Shown here piece after piece: positions 1 through 7,474 of a stretch of 10,625 bases of DNA. The stretch is from Bacteroidales bacterium UBA1035 (GTDB lineage: Bacteria > Bacteroidota > Bacteroidia > Bacteroidales > Dysgonomonadaceae). The stretch is from the NCBI GenBank assembly GCA_002316835.1, contig DCEG01000095.1:1-10625 (forward strand). Reading direction: 5' to 3'. The notes below the pieces were generated by a model that saw only the letters and a list, made by a program, of their open reading frames with translations, did no database searches and had not been told where the DNA came from. Each line of letters opens with the position of its first letter. The stretch's first letter is position 1. The position numbers were made by a program, and so were the translations under genes.

Positions 1-34
1 AATTTTTAGTGGACACTTGTGAACTTCTTTAATT

Positions 35-54
35 AACTTCTCTATACAAAGATA
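35..54 (-). promoter_or_regulatory. Possible leftward promoter -7 box at the left edge
   Basis: Read on the minus strand, positions 54-47 are TATCTTTG, an exact match to the Bacteroides -7 consensus TAnnTTTG. No convincing TTG is seen about 20 bases further upstream, so the call is weak. Just downstream, AACTTCT (plus-strand reading) occurs twice, at 22-28 and 35-41, a 13-base spacing that could be an operator. Any gene served starts beyond the left edge. I recognise no gene in 1-123. A 6-base inverted repeat (GACTTA 90-95, TAAGTC 107-112) might be a weak terminator for the mobilization operon arriving from the right. Confidence 0.3.
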
Positions 55-207
55 CATTTTTTACATCAAATAAAAATAATGTTCATAGGGACTTACTCTG
101 ATTAATTAAGTCTGAGATCATTCTTACGTTAACTCCGCAATTTTCCTTAATAATTCCACCAATTTTTTGTCGTCTCTTTTTCTAATTTGTAGAAGAAAGT
201 AGACGTT

Positions 208-789
208 CTAATCACCAGTTCTATTTACAATATTATTCTCTAATATCTCTCTTTCCCTTTTCAATCTCTCCTCCTGCTCAATCAGTTTAGCCCGTTGTTT
301 TACATTTTCTTCAAAAACCTCCACCTGTTTGCGAAGTTCTCTGATTTTCCGGCTGTTCCGGTTGAAATAGAAAAGAGTATCCATGGTGGCAAGATCATCG
401 GCTGTGGCGTTTCCCGTCATTTGGATATAGCGGTATTTCAAATCGTTATCGGAAAGTGTGCTTATTTGGTCTTTCAGCGAATTGACCCAAATGGCTAACG
501 CTAGTGTAATTGCCGACAATGAAAAGAAAGAAGCCATCCCGAATGTGGATGTGGGAGTAAATTCGATTTTCCTTTTTTCCTTCCGGATAAGCGATTCTAT
601 TACTGCCAGTTTTTCCGATTGGTTGTGCTGAAAGTTGTCAAACACGGTTGTGAATTCTGAGAAGTCGTTATCATCGTTCTCTTCAGGCTCTTTTTGCCCT
701 ATTCTCTCAAGTTGCCTGGCATTGTCGTCCAGTTTTTGGTTGATTTCTTCAAACATCATCAGGATGTTTTCGTTGGTTGCTGTAGTCAT
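208..789 (-). CDS. Coiled-coil protein with one membrane segment, last gene of the mobilization operon
   Basis: This 193-residue protein belongs to no family I can name. The N-terminal 80 residues are charged and helical (NQKLDDNARQLERI, then an acidic stretch EPEENDDND). One hydrophobic segment spans about residues 84-104. The C-terminal half is a strongly charged coiled coil (about 144-186, rich in K, R, E). The gene starts with ATG 56 bases after the relaxase stop and on the same strand, so it is probably co-transcribed. By position it could be a membrane-anchored accessory factor for mobilization, which is inference. Oddity: after the TAG stop at 210-208 the same frame stays open for 27 more codons and looks protein-like, ending at TAA 126-124, so the stop may be a nonsense change in a protein once about 221 residues long. 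Confidence 0.7.
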   Translation of the reverse strand: MTTATNENILMMFEEINQKLDDNARQLERIGQKEPEENDDNDFSEFTTVFDNFQHNQSEKLAVIESLIRKEKRKIEFTPTSTFGMASFFSLSAITLALAIWVNSLKDQISTLSDNDLKYRYIQMTGNATADDLATMDTLFYFNRNSRKIRELRKQVEVFEENVKQRAKLIEQEERLKREREILENNIVNRTGD

Positions 790-845
790 AGTTGTAAATT
801 GTTTTATATTTAATTATTTTGTTATTTTATTATTGAATTATTGAT

Positions 846-1817
846 TTATAAACGTACCCTGCTTACCCTAACCCTGTTCATTCGGGCAAACTTTTTAGCT
901 CTCATCCTTTTGATGTAATCCGCAAGGGTAGCATCGTAATGCGGGCCGCTTGGCTCGAAAAAGGATGCGAACGTGCTTGCCAGAAATGAGAGTAACGATT
1001 CCACATTACCGATCGCTTCGTCCGTTAACGACAGCTGGTTATTCAGCATGTTGTCCAACTGTCTTTCGGATGCCTGCAACACTTGAAGTGCATTGTCTTT
1101 GATTTCCCGGTCTATTTTCGAATAACTGCACTCCCTGTCCACTTTGGAACCGTTGATGTTGATACCGTCCTTCTCGAAAATGATCCCCTGGATCTTATTG
1201 GTGATTCCGCTCATCTTGAACCGAAAGGTAATACCGTCTTTTTTTAACTGTTTCTCCAATTCTTTCCACGTTTTACTTTTGGGAATGGTTCGCTTCAGGG
1301 CATTGTAAATCTCGTACTTGGTTTTGTCGTAACCGATCAACTTTTCCCTGTTCACATTCTCTTTTCTGGGTGCCAGGTATAACCCGTGCTTTTCGGTCAG
1401 TTCCCGGCATATTCCGGTGCTCCGGTATTTTTCGTTTTTATCCGAAATCAGTTTCCCGTCGTTAATGATGCGGTTGATGCATAGATGAATGTGCGGATGT
1501 TTCGTGTCATGATGCCTGACGATCAGGTATTGGGTGTTTTTTATATCCATCTTCTGCATATAGGCTTCGGCAATCTCCACCATCTTTTCGTTGGTCAATT
1601 TGCTTTTGTCCTGCTCGGGAAAATTCAGGGAGATATGCAAGACAGGTTTCTTTATAGTCGGGTGCATGGACGCCTGTAACTCAAAACCTTTTACGGTGAG
1701 TTCCTTCGGTTCCATCAGTACTCCTTCGGCTTTCAGTACTTCAGCCTTTTCTTCCTTGCTCATCATATATCCGACAGCGCCGGAGAAGTTGCTTCCTTTC
1801 ACTATTTTTGCGGTCAT
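846..1817 (-). CDS. mobA: MOBP-type relaxase (mobilization nuclease)
   Basis: A relaxase of the Relaxase/mobilization nuclease family nicks one strand at oriT, stays bound to the 5' end through a tyrosine, and leads the strand into the recipient. The N-terminal motif KGSNFSGAVGY (about residues 7-17) supplies the likely catalytic Tyr17. The metal-binding histidine motif HHDTKHPHIHL lies at about 102-112, with the pattern HxDxxHxHxH. I chose the ATG at 1817: it makes an ATGA overlap with the mobC stop, and the family normally starts M-x-AKIVKG. A longer frame to 1886 would only add 23 residues overlapping mobC. The protein is 323 residues, a usual size for Bacteroides mobilizable elements. No type IV secretion genes are in view, so transfer would need a helper element. 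Confidence 0.93.
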   Translation of the reverse strand: MTAKIVKGSNFSGAVGYMMSKEEKAEVLKAEGVLMEPKELTVKGFELQASMHPTIKKPVLHISLNFPEQDKSKLTNEKMVEIAEAYMQKMDIKNTQYLIVRHHDTKHPHIHLCINRIINDGKLISDKNEKYRSTGICRELTEKHGLYLAPRKENVNREKLIGYDKTKYEIYNALKRTIPKSKTWKELEKQLKKDGITFRFKMSGITNKIQGIIFEKDGININGSKVDRECSYSKIDREIKDNALQVLQASERQLDNMLNNQLSLTDEAIGNVESLLSFLASTFASFFEPSGPHYDATLADYIKRMRAKKFARMNRVRVSRVRL

Positions 1818-2170
1818 GGCTTGATGTTTTTTATCAGTTCCTGTATATCCGTCAACAGTTTTTGTCCGGTTACTTCTATGTGCCATACACCCTGAATGTG
1901 TGCTTTGTGGACAAGCTGGTTCAGGTTGTTTCCCATGCTGCTCAGGTGGCGCATGGCATCCGTCTGTTCTTTCGTGAAACGCTGCCTGATTTCTCCGGTG
2001 AGGATAAACTCCCGAATGAGATCGCAGCGGTTTTTTCCGGCTGTGCGCGACTTGCTTTTGAGTTGCAAATATTCGTTCGTGTTGAGTTTTAACGAGAGGC
2101 GGTACTTACGCTTTTCGGCTAAACTTTTGGCCGGGCGTCCGCCTTTTTTGGATGGATTATTTCGTATCAT
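1814..2170 (-). CDS. mobC: MobC-like ribbon-helix-helix mobilization accessory protein
   Basis: This 118-residue basic protein resembles the MobC/BmgB-type accessory proteins that bind oriT and help the relaxase open the nick site. It starts with a basic tail (SKKGGRPAKS), followed by a strand-helix-helix pattern (YRLSLKLNTNEYLQLKSKS, then a helix NRCDLIREFIL). The C-terminal half carries the family-typical motif around LSSMGNNLNQLVHKAH (about residues 72-87). The ATG at 2170 is preferred over an upstream ATG-type start at 2242, because the extra 24 residues (hydrophobic, no family look) would run through the inverted repeat proposed as oriT. Its stop overlaps the relaxase ATG, implying translational coupling. 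Confidence 0.88.
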   Translation of the reverse strand: MIRNNPSKKGGRPAKSLAEKRKYRLSLKLNTNEYLQLKSKSRTAGKNRCDLIREFILTGEIRQRFTKEQTDAMRHLSSMGNNLNQLVHKAHIQGVWHIEVTGQKLLTDIQELIKNIKP

Positions 2171-2221
2171 TTTGATGTTTGTTTTTAGTTGAAAATGGAG
2201 ACCAACGGGATGAAAAAATAG

Positions 2222-2240
2222 GTTTCGGGCAGCCCGAAAC
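2222..2240. other. Candidate oriT inverted repeat upstream of mobC
   Basis: Positions 2222-2230 (GTTTCGGGC) and 2232-2240 (GCCCGAAAC) form a perfect 9-base inverted repeat around one base. It lies 52 bases upstream of the chosen mobC start, in a 183-base gap between primase and mobC. Relaxase accessory genes of mobilizable elements commonly sit next to their oriT, which carries such a repeat beside the nick site. On the minus strand the repeat is followed by CCTATTTTTTC, so a Rho-independent terminator after the primase gene is the main alternative, and one sequence could do both. The nick site itself is not identifiable. I see nothing further in 2241-2353. Confidence 0.5.
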
Positions 2241-2353
2241 ACAAACTTGCTTCTTACTTTCTTCGTGCTGAACTAATCGCTTTCATCATAGCGGAGATTA
2301 CCTGTTTTTTCATCTCATTTTGTACGGTCTTTCTAAAATTTTACGGTTTGTTT

Positions 2354-3259
2354 TCAGAGTTTCATCCGCCTGGTTTTCGGAATAATCTGGGCGGGTTTCT
2401 GCCGGATCATCTGCTGTAAAAAGTCGTTTAAATCGTTGTGGCCTGCATACATGTTGGAACAGTCGGTAACGGGCAGTTTCAGATTTTGAAGTTTTTGAAC
2501 GGCTTCTTTCCCCGATTTGTCGTTATCGAGATAGGCATAAATTTTTGTATGTTTCGATAAAAACGGAATGGCTTTTTTCAGGTTTCCGGTACCGTTAAGC
2601 ACCACCGCTGATTCCGATGGAAGGCTTTTTTCTTTCATCGGATACAAGGTCAGGTAACTCAAAAAGTCCATGAATCCTTCAAAAAGATTACAGGTTGTTG
2701 TGTTGCAGTCCAAGGTTGTTATCGCTTTGGGCGGATAACATCCTTGAAATTGGGAGCTTCGCAGTTCAAATCCGCCCTCGTCGTTTCTGAATCCCAATGC
2801 GGAATACTCTCTGCCGTTTACCCGGTAGTAAACGGCTGTGAGATATTCTGCCGACAGTTCACGGGAAATGCCTCTTTCCCTGAGGTAGCTTTCGAGGTGG
2901 GGCGGAAGAAATTGTTCTAAACGAATCAATTTCATCCGTCCGACCGATTCCGGTTCGGGAGAAAAAGCGGTCTTGACGGTTAAAGGAAAGTCGGCTTTTT
3001 CTTTCAACAGTTTTATTGCTTGTTTATCGGAACAGTTTTGCATTTTCATGACCAGATCGATGATGCTTCCTCCTTCTCCACTACCGAAGTCGTACCACAG
3101 ATTGGCTTTGTGATCTACTTTAAAGCTCGGATGGAGTTCATCGCGTAACGGACTGTTGTACATTCCGTAACCGGAATATTCTTTGGCGGGATAAATGCCT
3201 TTTTCGGCTAAATATCGCTTGATGGATATGGATTTGATTGGTGTATCTGTTGTTTTCAT
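2354..3259 (-). CDS. Toprim-domain DNA primase (CHC2-like N-terminus without zinc cysteines)
   Basis: This 301-residue protein looks like the small primases of Bacteroides mobile elements, which would prime synthesis on single-stranded DNA after transfer or during replication. Residues about 30-75 follow the CHC2 zinc-finger layout (NSPLRDELHPSFKV, then NLWYDFGSGEGGS and IIDLVM), but the usual metal-binding cysteines are replaced, so this fold probably works without zinc. The Toprim part has the EG motif in NLFEGFMDFLSYL (about 192-204), then LNGTGN, and the acidic pair in YAYLDNDKSG (about 242-251), the expected metal site. The start ATG is preceded by an A-rich leader. The gene follows the ATPase gene on the same strand after a 290-base repeat-rich gap and precedes the putative oriT. 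Confidence 0.85.
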   Translation of the reverse strand: MKTTDTPIKSISIKRYLAEKGIYPAKEYSGYGMYNSPLRDELHPSFKVDHKANLWYDFGSGEGGSIIDLVMKMQNCSDKQAIKLLKEKADFPLTVKTAFSPEPESVGRMKLIRLEQFLPPHLESYLRERGISRELSAEYLTAVYYRVNGREYSALGFRNDEGGFELRSSQFQGCYPPKAITTLDCNTTTCNLFEGFMDFLSYLTLYPMKEKSLPSESAVVLNGTGNLKKAIPFLSKHTKIYAYLDNDKSGKEAVQKLQNLKLPVTDCSNMYAGHNDLNDFLQQMIRQKPAQIIPKTRRMKL

Positions 3260-3314
3260 TTTTCTGTTTTTTTGGTTGAGTGATTTGTAAACTTTGAAAG
3301 TTTGAGTTTTTTGT

Positions 3315-3541
3315 CTTACTACATACTACATCGGCTTAACTGACTGACGGTGAAAGAAAAAAGTGTTGTAACTTCTTTTCGGTATCTTGCGACAATGCCC
3401 GTTCTTCATACTACACTGTATTTTTCTGTCGTAACGTCGTAGGGTTGTCGCAACTTCGGTGAAAAGAATGTTACGACTGCGTATCTTTTTTTCTTTCAAT
3501 GTCTTATCCTTTATTTTTATTACTTGTAGTAAGGTAGTAAG
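3315..3541. repeat. Iteron-like repeat region between ATPase and primase genes (candidate replication origin or control region)
   Basis: This non-coding gap of about 290 bases (3260-3549) holds related octamers in both orientations. GTAGTAAG occurs twice in tandem at 3526-3541, and its complement CTTACTAC is at 3315-3322. GTCGTAAC (3428-3435) abuts GTCGTAGG (3436-3443), with GTCGCAAC at 3447-3454 and the exact inverse GTTACGAC at 3470-3477. TTGCGACAA (3387-3395) is the exact inverse of TTGTCGCAA (3445-3453). Such dense direct and inverted repeats beside replication genes suggest initiator binding sites or strong secondary structure, for example a single-strand or double-strand origin. Regulation of the primase gene is the alternative. 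A 75-codon frame across it has no protein-like character. Confidence 0.5.
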
Positions 3542-3549
3542 CAAAAAGT

Positions 3550-4755
3550 TCAAGAGTTAAACGGGATGGGTGTTACCTGTTTCAGCAGGTAGCCGTACAC
3601 CGGCCTGCCGTTGATTCGTCTGCATTCCCGTTTGTAAGAGCATTTTCTTAGGGCTTCGCCCATCAATTTGGGAGAGAGTTTGGTTGAGCTGAAAGGCTCC
3701 AGGTACTTTATGATGTCCGTTGTCGTATAAAAACCGTTGTCCCCACCGGTGGACGGTTCTTCGTAGCCCTTGACCAGCATTTCGTATTCCGTGGTTTGCA
3801 GCTGAAACTCGTTGTTGGAATAGTTCAGTTCGGTAACTTCGTCTCTGTTGAACCAGTAACGGAATCCCGTTTTGTAATAATGGCAGGCTTGGGCGAAAAC
3901 TTCATCCATGTCGATGTCTTTCATCCTTTCCATATCGATATGCAAGGCTTCGAACGGAAGGAAACGGCGGCTTCCGGTAGGATCGGTCAGAAAATCGTTC
4001 CCGTTTACCGATGCCATGAAGCTTGCGATGTGCGGATATTCTTCGATATAGATGTCGTACGGACGGCGGTATTTTACGAACGGTGCTGTAATGAGGTTTT
4101 TCAGCTCATTTTCGTCTTTTTTGTTCAGTGTTCTGAGTTGGTCGTCAATGTTGATGAGCAGATACTCTGCCATCAGCGTTTGCACATCTTTACTCTGCGG
4201 GTCTATTTTTCCTGTGAAAAGGTAATTTTGCAAACTGTCGGGACAAAGCTGATTCAAAAATGACGATTTAAACTCTCCCTGATCGCCGGTGAGCACCAGA
4301 CAGGTGTGATTTCTGCAACCGGAATCGTCCATCGCGTTGGCAACAACTGCCACAAGCCATTTCGTTAGGTAAGGAACCCAATTGTTGGTGTTTCTGACCG
4401 TGACACATTCCGACAGTTCCTGGATAGGCGAGCGTTCTTCTTTTGGAGAAAAAGTCGGAAGACTCCGAAAATACTCTTTTATCGGATCCACTTTCGGAGC
4501 AAAATTGCTTTTGAGGATGGTTCGGATATTGTCGGGTGAAGTAAAGATTCCACCTTTGCCGTCCAATATCCGCCGGATGGTGTTGATGTCAAACTTGGTG
4601 AGTACGGAAAAGGGCTTATTGGATGCCTTTTCTTTATACTCCGTTCTGGATTTGACCGTATTGAACCGAAAGTCGAATTCTCCCCGGAGAAAGTTTTAGA
4701 TGTGCTCATTTTTGGACTGTTTGCCCGCGTTATGGTCAGTTGCTTTTTCTTTCAT
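3550..4755 (-). pseudogene. VirE/DUF3874-type P-loop ATPase with a premature stop at codon 20
   Basis: The reading frame from ATG 4755 begins MKEKATDHNAGKQSK, meets TAA at 4698-4696 as codon 20, then continues in the same frame as NFLRGEFDFRFNTV and on without further stops to 3550. Read through, it would be about 400 residues. The intact part looks like the virulence-associated E / DUF3874 helicase-like proteins of Bacteroidota mobile elements. It has Walker A GDQGEFKS, Walker B LLINIDDQ, an arginine motif TGSRRF, and a C-terminal winged-helix-like part (FYTTTDIIKYLEP). After the stop no ATG occurs before the one just ahead of Walker A. A TTG at 4566 could start a 338-residue product with all ATPase motifs. 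So the gene is broken, restarted, suppressed, or the stop is a sequence error. It follows the HTH gene by 11 bases. Confidence 0.8.
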
Positions 4756-4766
4756 TGGTGCAACTC

Positions 4767-5123
4767 TTAAAGGTGGGCAACCGCTATCCGTTTACTATTT
4801 ACAAAATCTGTTGCATCCTTGGCGATTTCTTCCGCAGTTTTCTTTCGTCCGTTTTCAATCCATGCGAGCAATTCTTCCTCAAAAAAGTAGAGTTTCTTGC
4901 CGTTTTTGTAGCAAGGTATCAACCGCTTCCGCACGAGTGCATAGACGGTGGGCTTGGCTTTCCCGATAAGTTTGCACGCATCATCAATCCCAATCGGCAC
5001 TCGTTTTGAGCCGACCGAAGACAGTTGCGTCTTTTCTACTAAAAGTTTAATTTCTGCCACTTCGCCAAGCAGGTGCGCTACGGCTTTGGGCAGGTTGTCG
5101 AAGGAAATTTCATTTTTATCCAT
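4767..5123 (-). CDS. Small excisionase-like helix-turn-helix protein
   Basis: This 118-residue protein carries one MerR/excisionase-type HTH (HTH_17-like) at about residues 45-90: IGIDDACKLIGKAKPTVYAL, then a recognition and wing part (IPCYKNGKKLYFFEEELLAWIE). The N-terminal 30 residues form a probable helix that could mediate dimerization. Such proteins head the replication and mobilization operons of Bacteroides elements and act as repressors, activators or excision factors. Which role applies here cannot be seen. It is the first gene of the minus-strand operon, 11 bases ahead of the ATPase gene, and divergent from the CBASS operon, so it might bind in the shared 312-base intergenic region. 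The minus-strand sequence TTCATTTG (about 5157-5150) is a poor -7 box for this operon. Confidence 0.85.
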   Translation of the reverse strand: MDKNEISFDNLPKAVAHLLGEVAEIKLLVEKTQLSSVGSKRVPIGIDDACKLIGKAKPTVYALVRKRLIPCYKNGKKLYFFEEELLAWIENGRKKTAEEIAKDATDFVNSKRIAVAHL

Positions 5124-5269
5124 AATGTTTGTTTTTAATGATTACGGTGCAAATGAAATGAGTGATTTCGCTGTGATTAATAACACTTAGAAAAACACAG
5201 GGGAAAACACGAGATAGCTTGAAAATTCTATTAGTTTGTAATTTATGTTGATAAGTTGTAAGAAAAATA

Positions 5270-5300
5270 TTGATCTGTTAAAATGGAAATTGTATCTTTG
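5270..5300 (+). promoter_or_regulatory. Bacteroides-type promoter of the CBASS operon
   Basis: TTG at 5270-5272, exactly 20 bases, then TATCTTTG at 5293-5300 fits the Bacteroides sigma consensus (TTG, 19-21 bases, TAnnTTTG) closely. Transcription would start near 5307, leaving an AT-rich leader of about 130 bases before the CD-NTase ATG. The leader holds a run of G clusters (5325-5345) and a small hairpin (5384-5405). Confidence 0.7.
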
Positions 5301-5383
5301 GAAATAGATTTTATTGCGTGATATGGGATGGTTTGGGTGGATGGGCGTAATAAAATTGCTGATATTTATGAGTAGGGCAACTA

Positions 5384-5405
5384 TTGTAAGGAGCAACTCC
5401 TACAA
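5384..5405 (+). promoter_or_regulatory. Small hairpin in the CBASS leader
   Basis: TTGTAAGGAG (5384-5393) can pair with CTCCTACAA (5397-5405), leaving one bulged A and a three-base loop, 30 bases ahead of the CD-NTase start. It lacks a following T-run, so it is unlikely to be a terminator. It could influence translation or mRNA stability, which is inference. Confidence 0.35.
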
Positions 5406-5435
5406 GAATATGTGTGAAAAGAAAAAAATAAAAAT

Positions 5436-6485
5436 ATGGCAGATTATAGACAACTTGCACAAAATGTGCAAAACCGACTAAATCCAGACAAAGAGGCGCT
5501 TCTAGAAAGAAAAATATTTAGCGACCTTTCTGATGCTTCGACAGATATATTAAAGTATATTAAGTTGGCTATGCGTGGTGTAGAACCTGAATACACGCAA
5601 AAAAGTAAAGAAGCAGGAGAGAGAGTAAAAGACCATTTGAGACCTCTATCAAACGTTACTTTCAAATATCAAGGTTCTGTTATGACTAATACGCACATTA
5701 AAGGGTCGAGCGACATTGACCTTTTGACAATCTGCGATAAATTTTATTCTTGGGACAGAGTTGGAATTGAAAGCGTACTCAACTCATATATAGAAAAATC
5801 GAATTATTCAATAAATGCCATAAACAAATTAGAAAAGGAAGTTCAAAACTTCTCTCCCTATTTAGGAACTCCAACTGATGACCTGAGGCAAATCCGGTTA
5901 GACAGTGAAAATATTTTACAGCAAAAATATATTCACTGTGACATTTCTAACGGCAAATCGATCAAAATAAAAAATTTGAGTTTAAAAAGAGATGTTGATA
6001 TTGTTACGGCAAGTTGGTATGATAATGTCAATTCGGTTATTAATGACAAAGATGTGGATTTTAGAGGCGTACAAGTATATGATAAAAATAAAAATGAGAG
6101 ATTACCTGTAGATTATCCGTTTTTAAGCATTAAACGAATAAACGAACGAGGAAATGAAACTAATGATAGGCTGAAAAAGATGATTCGCTTTTTGAAAAAC
6201 ATAAAAGCAGATTCAAATCAAAATATTGATTTAAGCAGTTTTGATATAAACGCAATTTGTTACGATATAGATACTTCAAAATATATAAGCAAATCATATT
6301 ATGAATTGGTTTATACCATTTATTTGCAATTGGATAGTATTTGTAAAAACAAAACTCATTCAGACAGAATTGTTTCTGTTGATGGTAAAGAATACATTTT
6401 CAGGAATAATGAAAATAAATTATCTAACCTTAAAAAGTTAATGGCAGAAATTACAACAGTATTTGTCGATTTATACAACCGTTAA
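5436..6485 (+). CDS. cdnE: CBASS cyclic oligonucleotide synthase (CD-NTase, CdnE-like)
   Basis: This 349-residue protein is a cGAS/DncV-like nucleotidyltransferase. When phage infection is sensed it would link nucleotides into a cyclic second messenger that activates the effector encoded next. The signature is visible: GS at 80-81 followed by the DID acidic pair D93 and D95 (THIKGSSDIDLLTI), and the third carboxylate in LKRDVDIVTASWY, probably D188. The helical C-terminal half (about 225-349) fits the family's second domain, and the length is normal. Pairing with a STING effector suggests cyclic di-GMP as product, as known for characterised bacterial STING systems; the sequence alone does not prove this. 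The ATG at 5436 has an A-rich upstream. The stop is 2 bases before the effector ATG, so the two are one operon. The gene is markedly AT-richer than the mobilization genes. Confidence 0.9.
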   Translation: MADYRQLAQNVQNRLNPDKEALLERKIFSDLSDASTDILKYIKLAMRGVEPEYTQKSKEAGERVKDHLRPLSNVTFKYQGSVMTNTHIKGSSDIDLLTICDKFYSWDRVGIESVLNSYIEKSNYSINAINKLEKEVQNFSPYLGTPTDDLRQIRLDSENILQQKYIHCDISNGKSIKIKNLSLKRDVDIVTASWYDNVNSVINDKDVDFRGVQVYDKNKNERLPVDYPFLSIKRINERGNETNDRLKKMIRFLKNIKADSNQNIDLSSFDINAICYDIDTSKYISKSYYELVYTIYLQLDSICKNKTHSDRIVSVDGKEYIFRNNENKLSNLKKLMAEITTVFVDLYNR

Positions 6486-6487
6486 TT

Positions 6488-7450
6488 ATGAAATCAAGAA
6501 TATTTATAGGTTCTTCAAGTGAAGGGTTATACATTGCAAAGGAAGTTAAGGCATTCTTTGAAAAAGATTATGAATGTTATTTATGGACTGATGATATTTT
6601 CAAATACAATGAAAATTTTTTAGATACTCTTATGAAAGAGGCAAGTCTTTTCGATTTTGGCTTTATGATATTTACGAAAGACGATTACACGAAATCACGA
6701 CAACAGGTTTTTGATACTCCACGCGATAATGTTGTTTTTGAATTTGGATTATTTTTAGGCAGATTAGGAAAAGACAATGCTTTTATTATTCATGATGAAA
6801 ATGTTAAATTACCAAGTGATTTATTTGGTAATACATTGGTAAGATTTAAATGCAAAAAACAAAATCGAATATTTAACAAAGGTAAATCTACGTTGGATAA
6901 AGATTCATTACTTGAAAGTTTGGAAAAATTAAAAAAACAGATAGAAGCAAAAATTCATTTAGGCGTTTTAGGTATGCTTCCTTCTACTGTTTTAGCAATT
7001 GGATATTTTAATAATTTCGTACAGCCAATTTGTGAACATCTATCTTCTTCTAATTCAGGAATTGAAATCAATGGAATAAAACATAAACAAGTTAAGTTTA
7101 AAATAGTGTTGCCCAAAGATTTAGATTCAGACATAAAAAAGCGAGCCAACACATTTTATAAAGAAAAAAGTTTTGAATTGATTGACATTCCTACCTCAGG
7201 GCGACCTTATCCTTTGTTTGTTGCTGTCGATGCAACAAATAATATGCTTATGTTAAGCGATATGCCAACAACATTAAGCGGCATAGATAAGGCAATTGAA
7301 ATGTATTTACGCAAAGGACATATAGGAAAATCTACTGAACAACAATTATTAGAGGATAGGGAGTTACGTAATTTTGAAACCGTTCTAAAAAATTTGGTCG
7401 AAAGCGATGCATATTGTAAGTCGTTTGTAGAAATTGAAAGTGAAAAATAA
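6488..7450 (+). CDS. cap12: TIR-STING effector of CBASS (Cap12)
   Basis: This 320-residue protein joins an N-terminal TIR-like NAD+ hydrolase to a C-terminal bacterial STING domain. The TIR part (about 1-155) opens with RIFIGSSSEG, has WTDDIF at 33-38, and carries RDNVVFEFGLFLGRLG at 79-94, in which E85 is the likely catalytic glutamate. The STING part (about 160-320) shows STVLAIGYFNNFV (166-178), SGRPYPLFVAVD with R239, and LSDMPTTLSGI with D258; the Arg and Asp are candidates for contacting the cyclic dinucleotide. In characterised homologues (for example from Sphingobacterium), ligand binding drives filament formation and NAD+ loss, killing or arresting the infected cell. No membrane segment is present, so it acts in the cytosol. 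It completes a two-gene CBASS with no ancillary genes. Confidence 0.92.
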   Translation: MKSRIFIGSSSEGLYIAKEVKAFFEKDYECYLWTDDIFKYNENFLDTLMKEASLFDFGFMIFTKDDYTKSRQQVFDTPRDNVVFEFGLFLGRLGKDNAFIIHDENVKLPSDLFGNTLVRFKCKKQNRIFNKGKSTLDKDSLLESLEKLKKQIEAKIHLGVLGMLPSTVLAIGYFNNFVQPICEHLSSSNSGIEINGIKHKQVKFKIVLPKDLDSDIKKRANTFYKEKSFELIDIPTSGRPYPLFVAVDATNNMLMLSDMPTTLSGIDKAIEMYLRKGHIGKSTEQQLLEDRELRNFETVLKNLVESDAYCKSFVEIESEK

Positions 7451-7474
7451 GAAAAAATAATAAACAACAGTTGG

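Noticed and set aside
1..46. The sequence GTGGACAC near the left edge as an insertion-sequence end
   Set aside because: It gives an impression of an IS terminus, but no matching inverted end, transposase or target duplication is in the window.
1818..1886. A longer relaxase start at 1886
   Set aside because: The extra 23 residues overlap the MobC C-terminus and lack family character, whereas the ATG at 1817 gives an ATGA overlap and the usual relaxase N-terminus.
3326..3553. A 75-codon minus-strand frame between ATPase and primase
   Set aside because: It runs through the octamer repeats, has a low-complexity and unprotein-like composition, and overlaps the end of the ATPase gene. The repeats explain the sequence better.
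5187..5396. A 69-codon minus-strand frame in the CBASS leader
   Set aside because: It is AT-rich with a low-complexity translation, no credible start context, and lies opposite a well-matched promoter.
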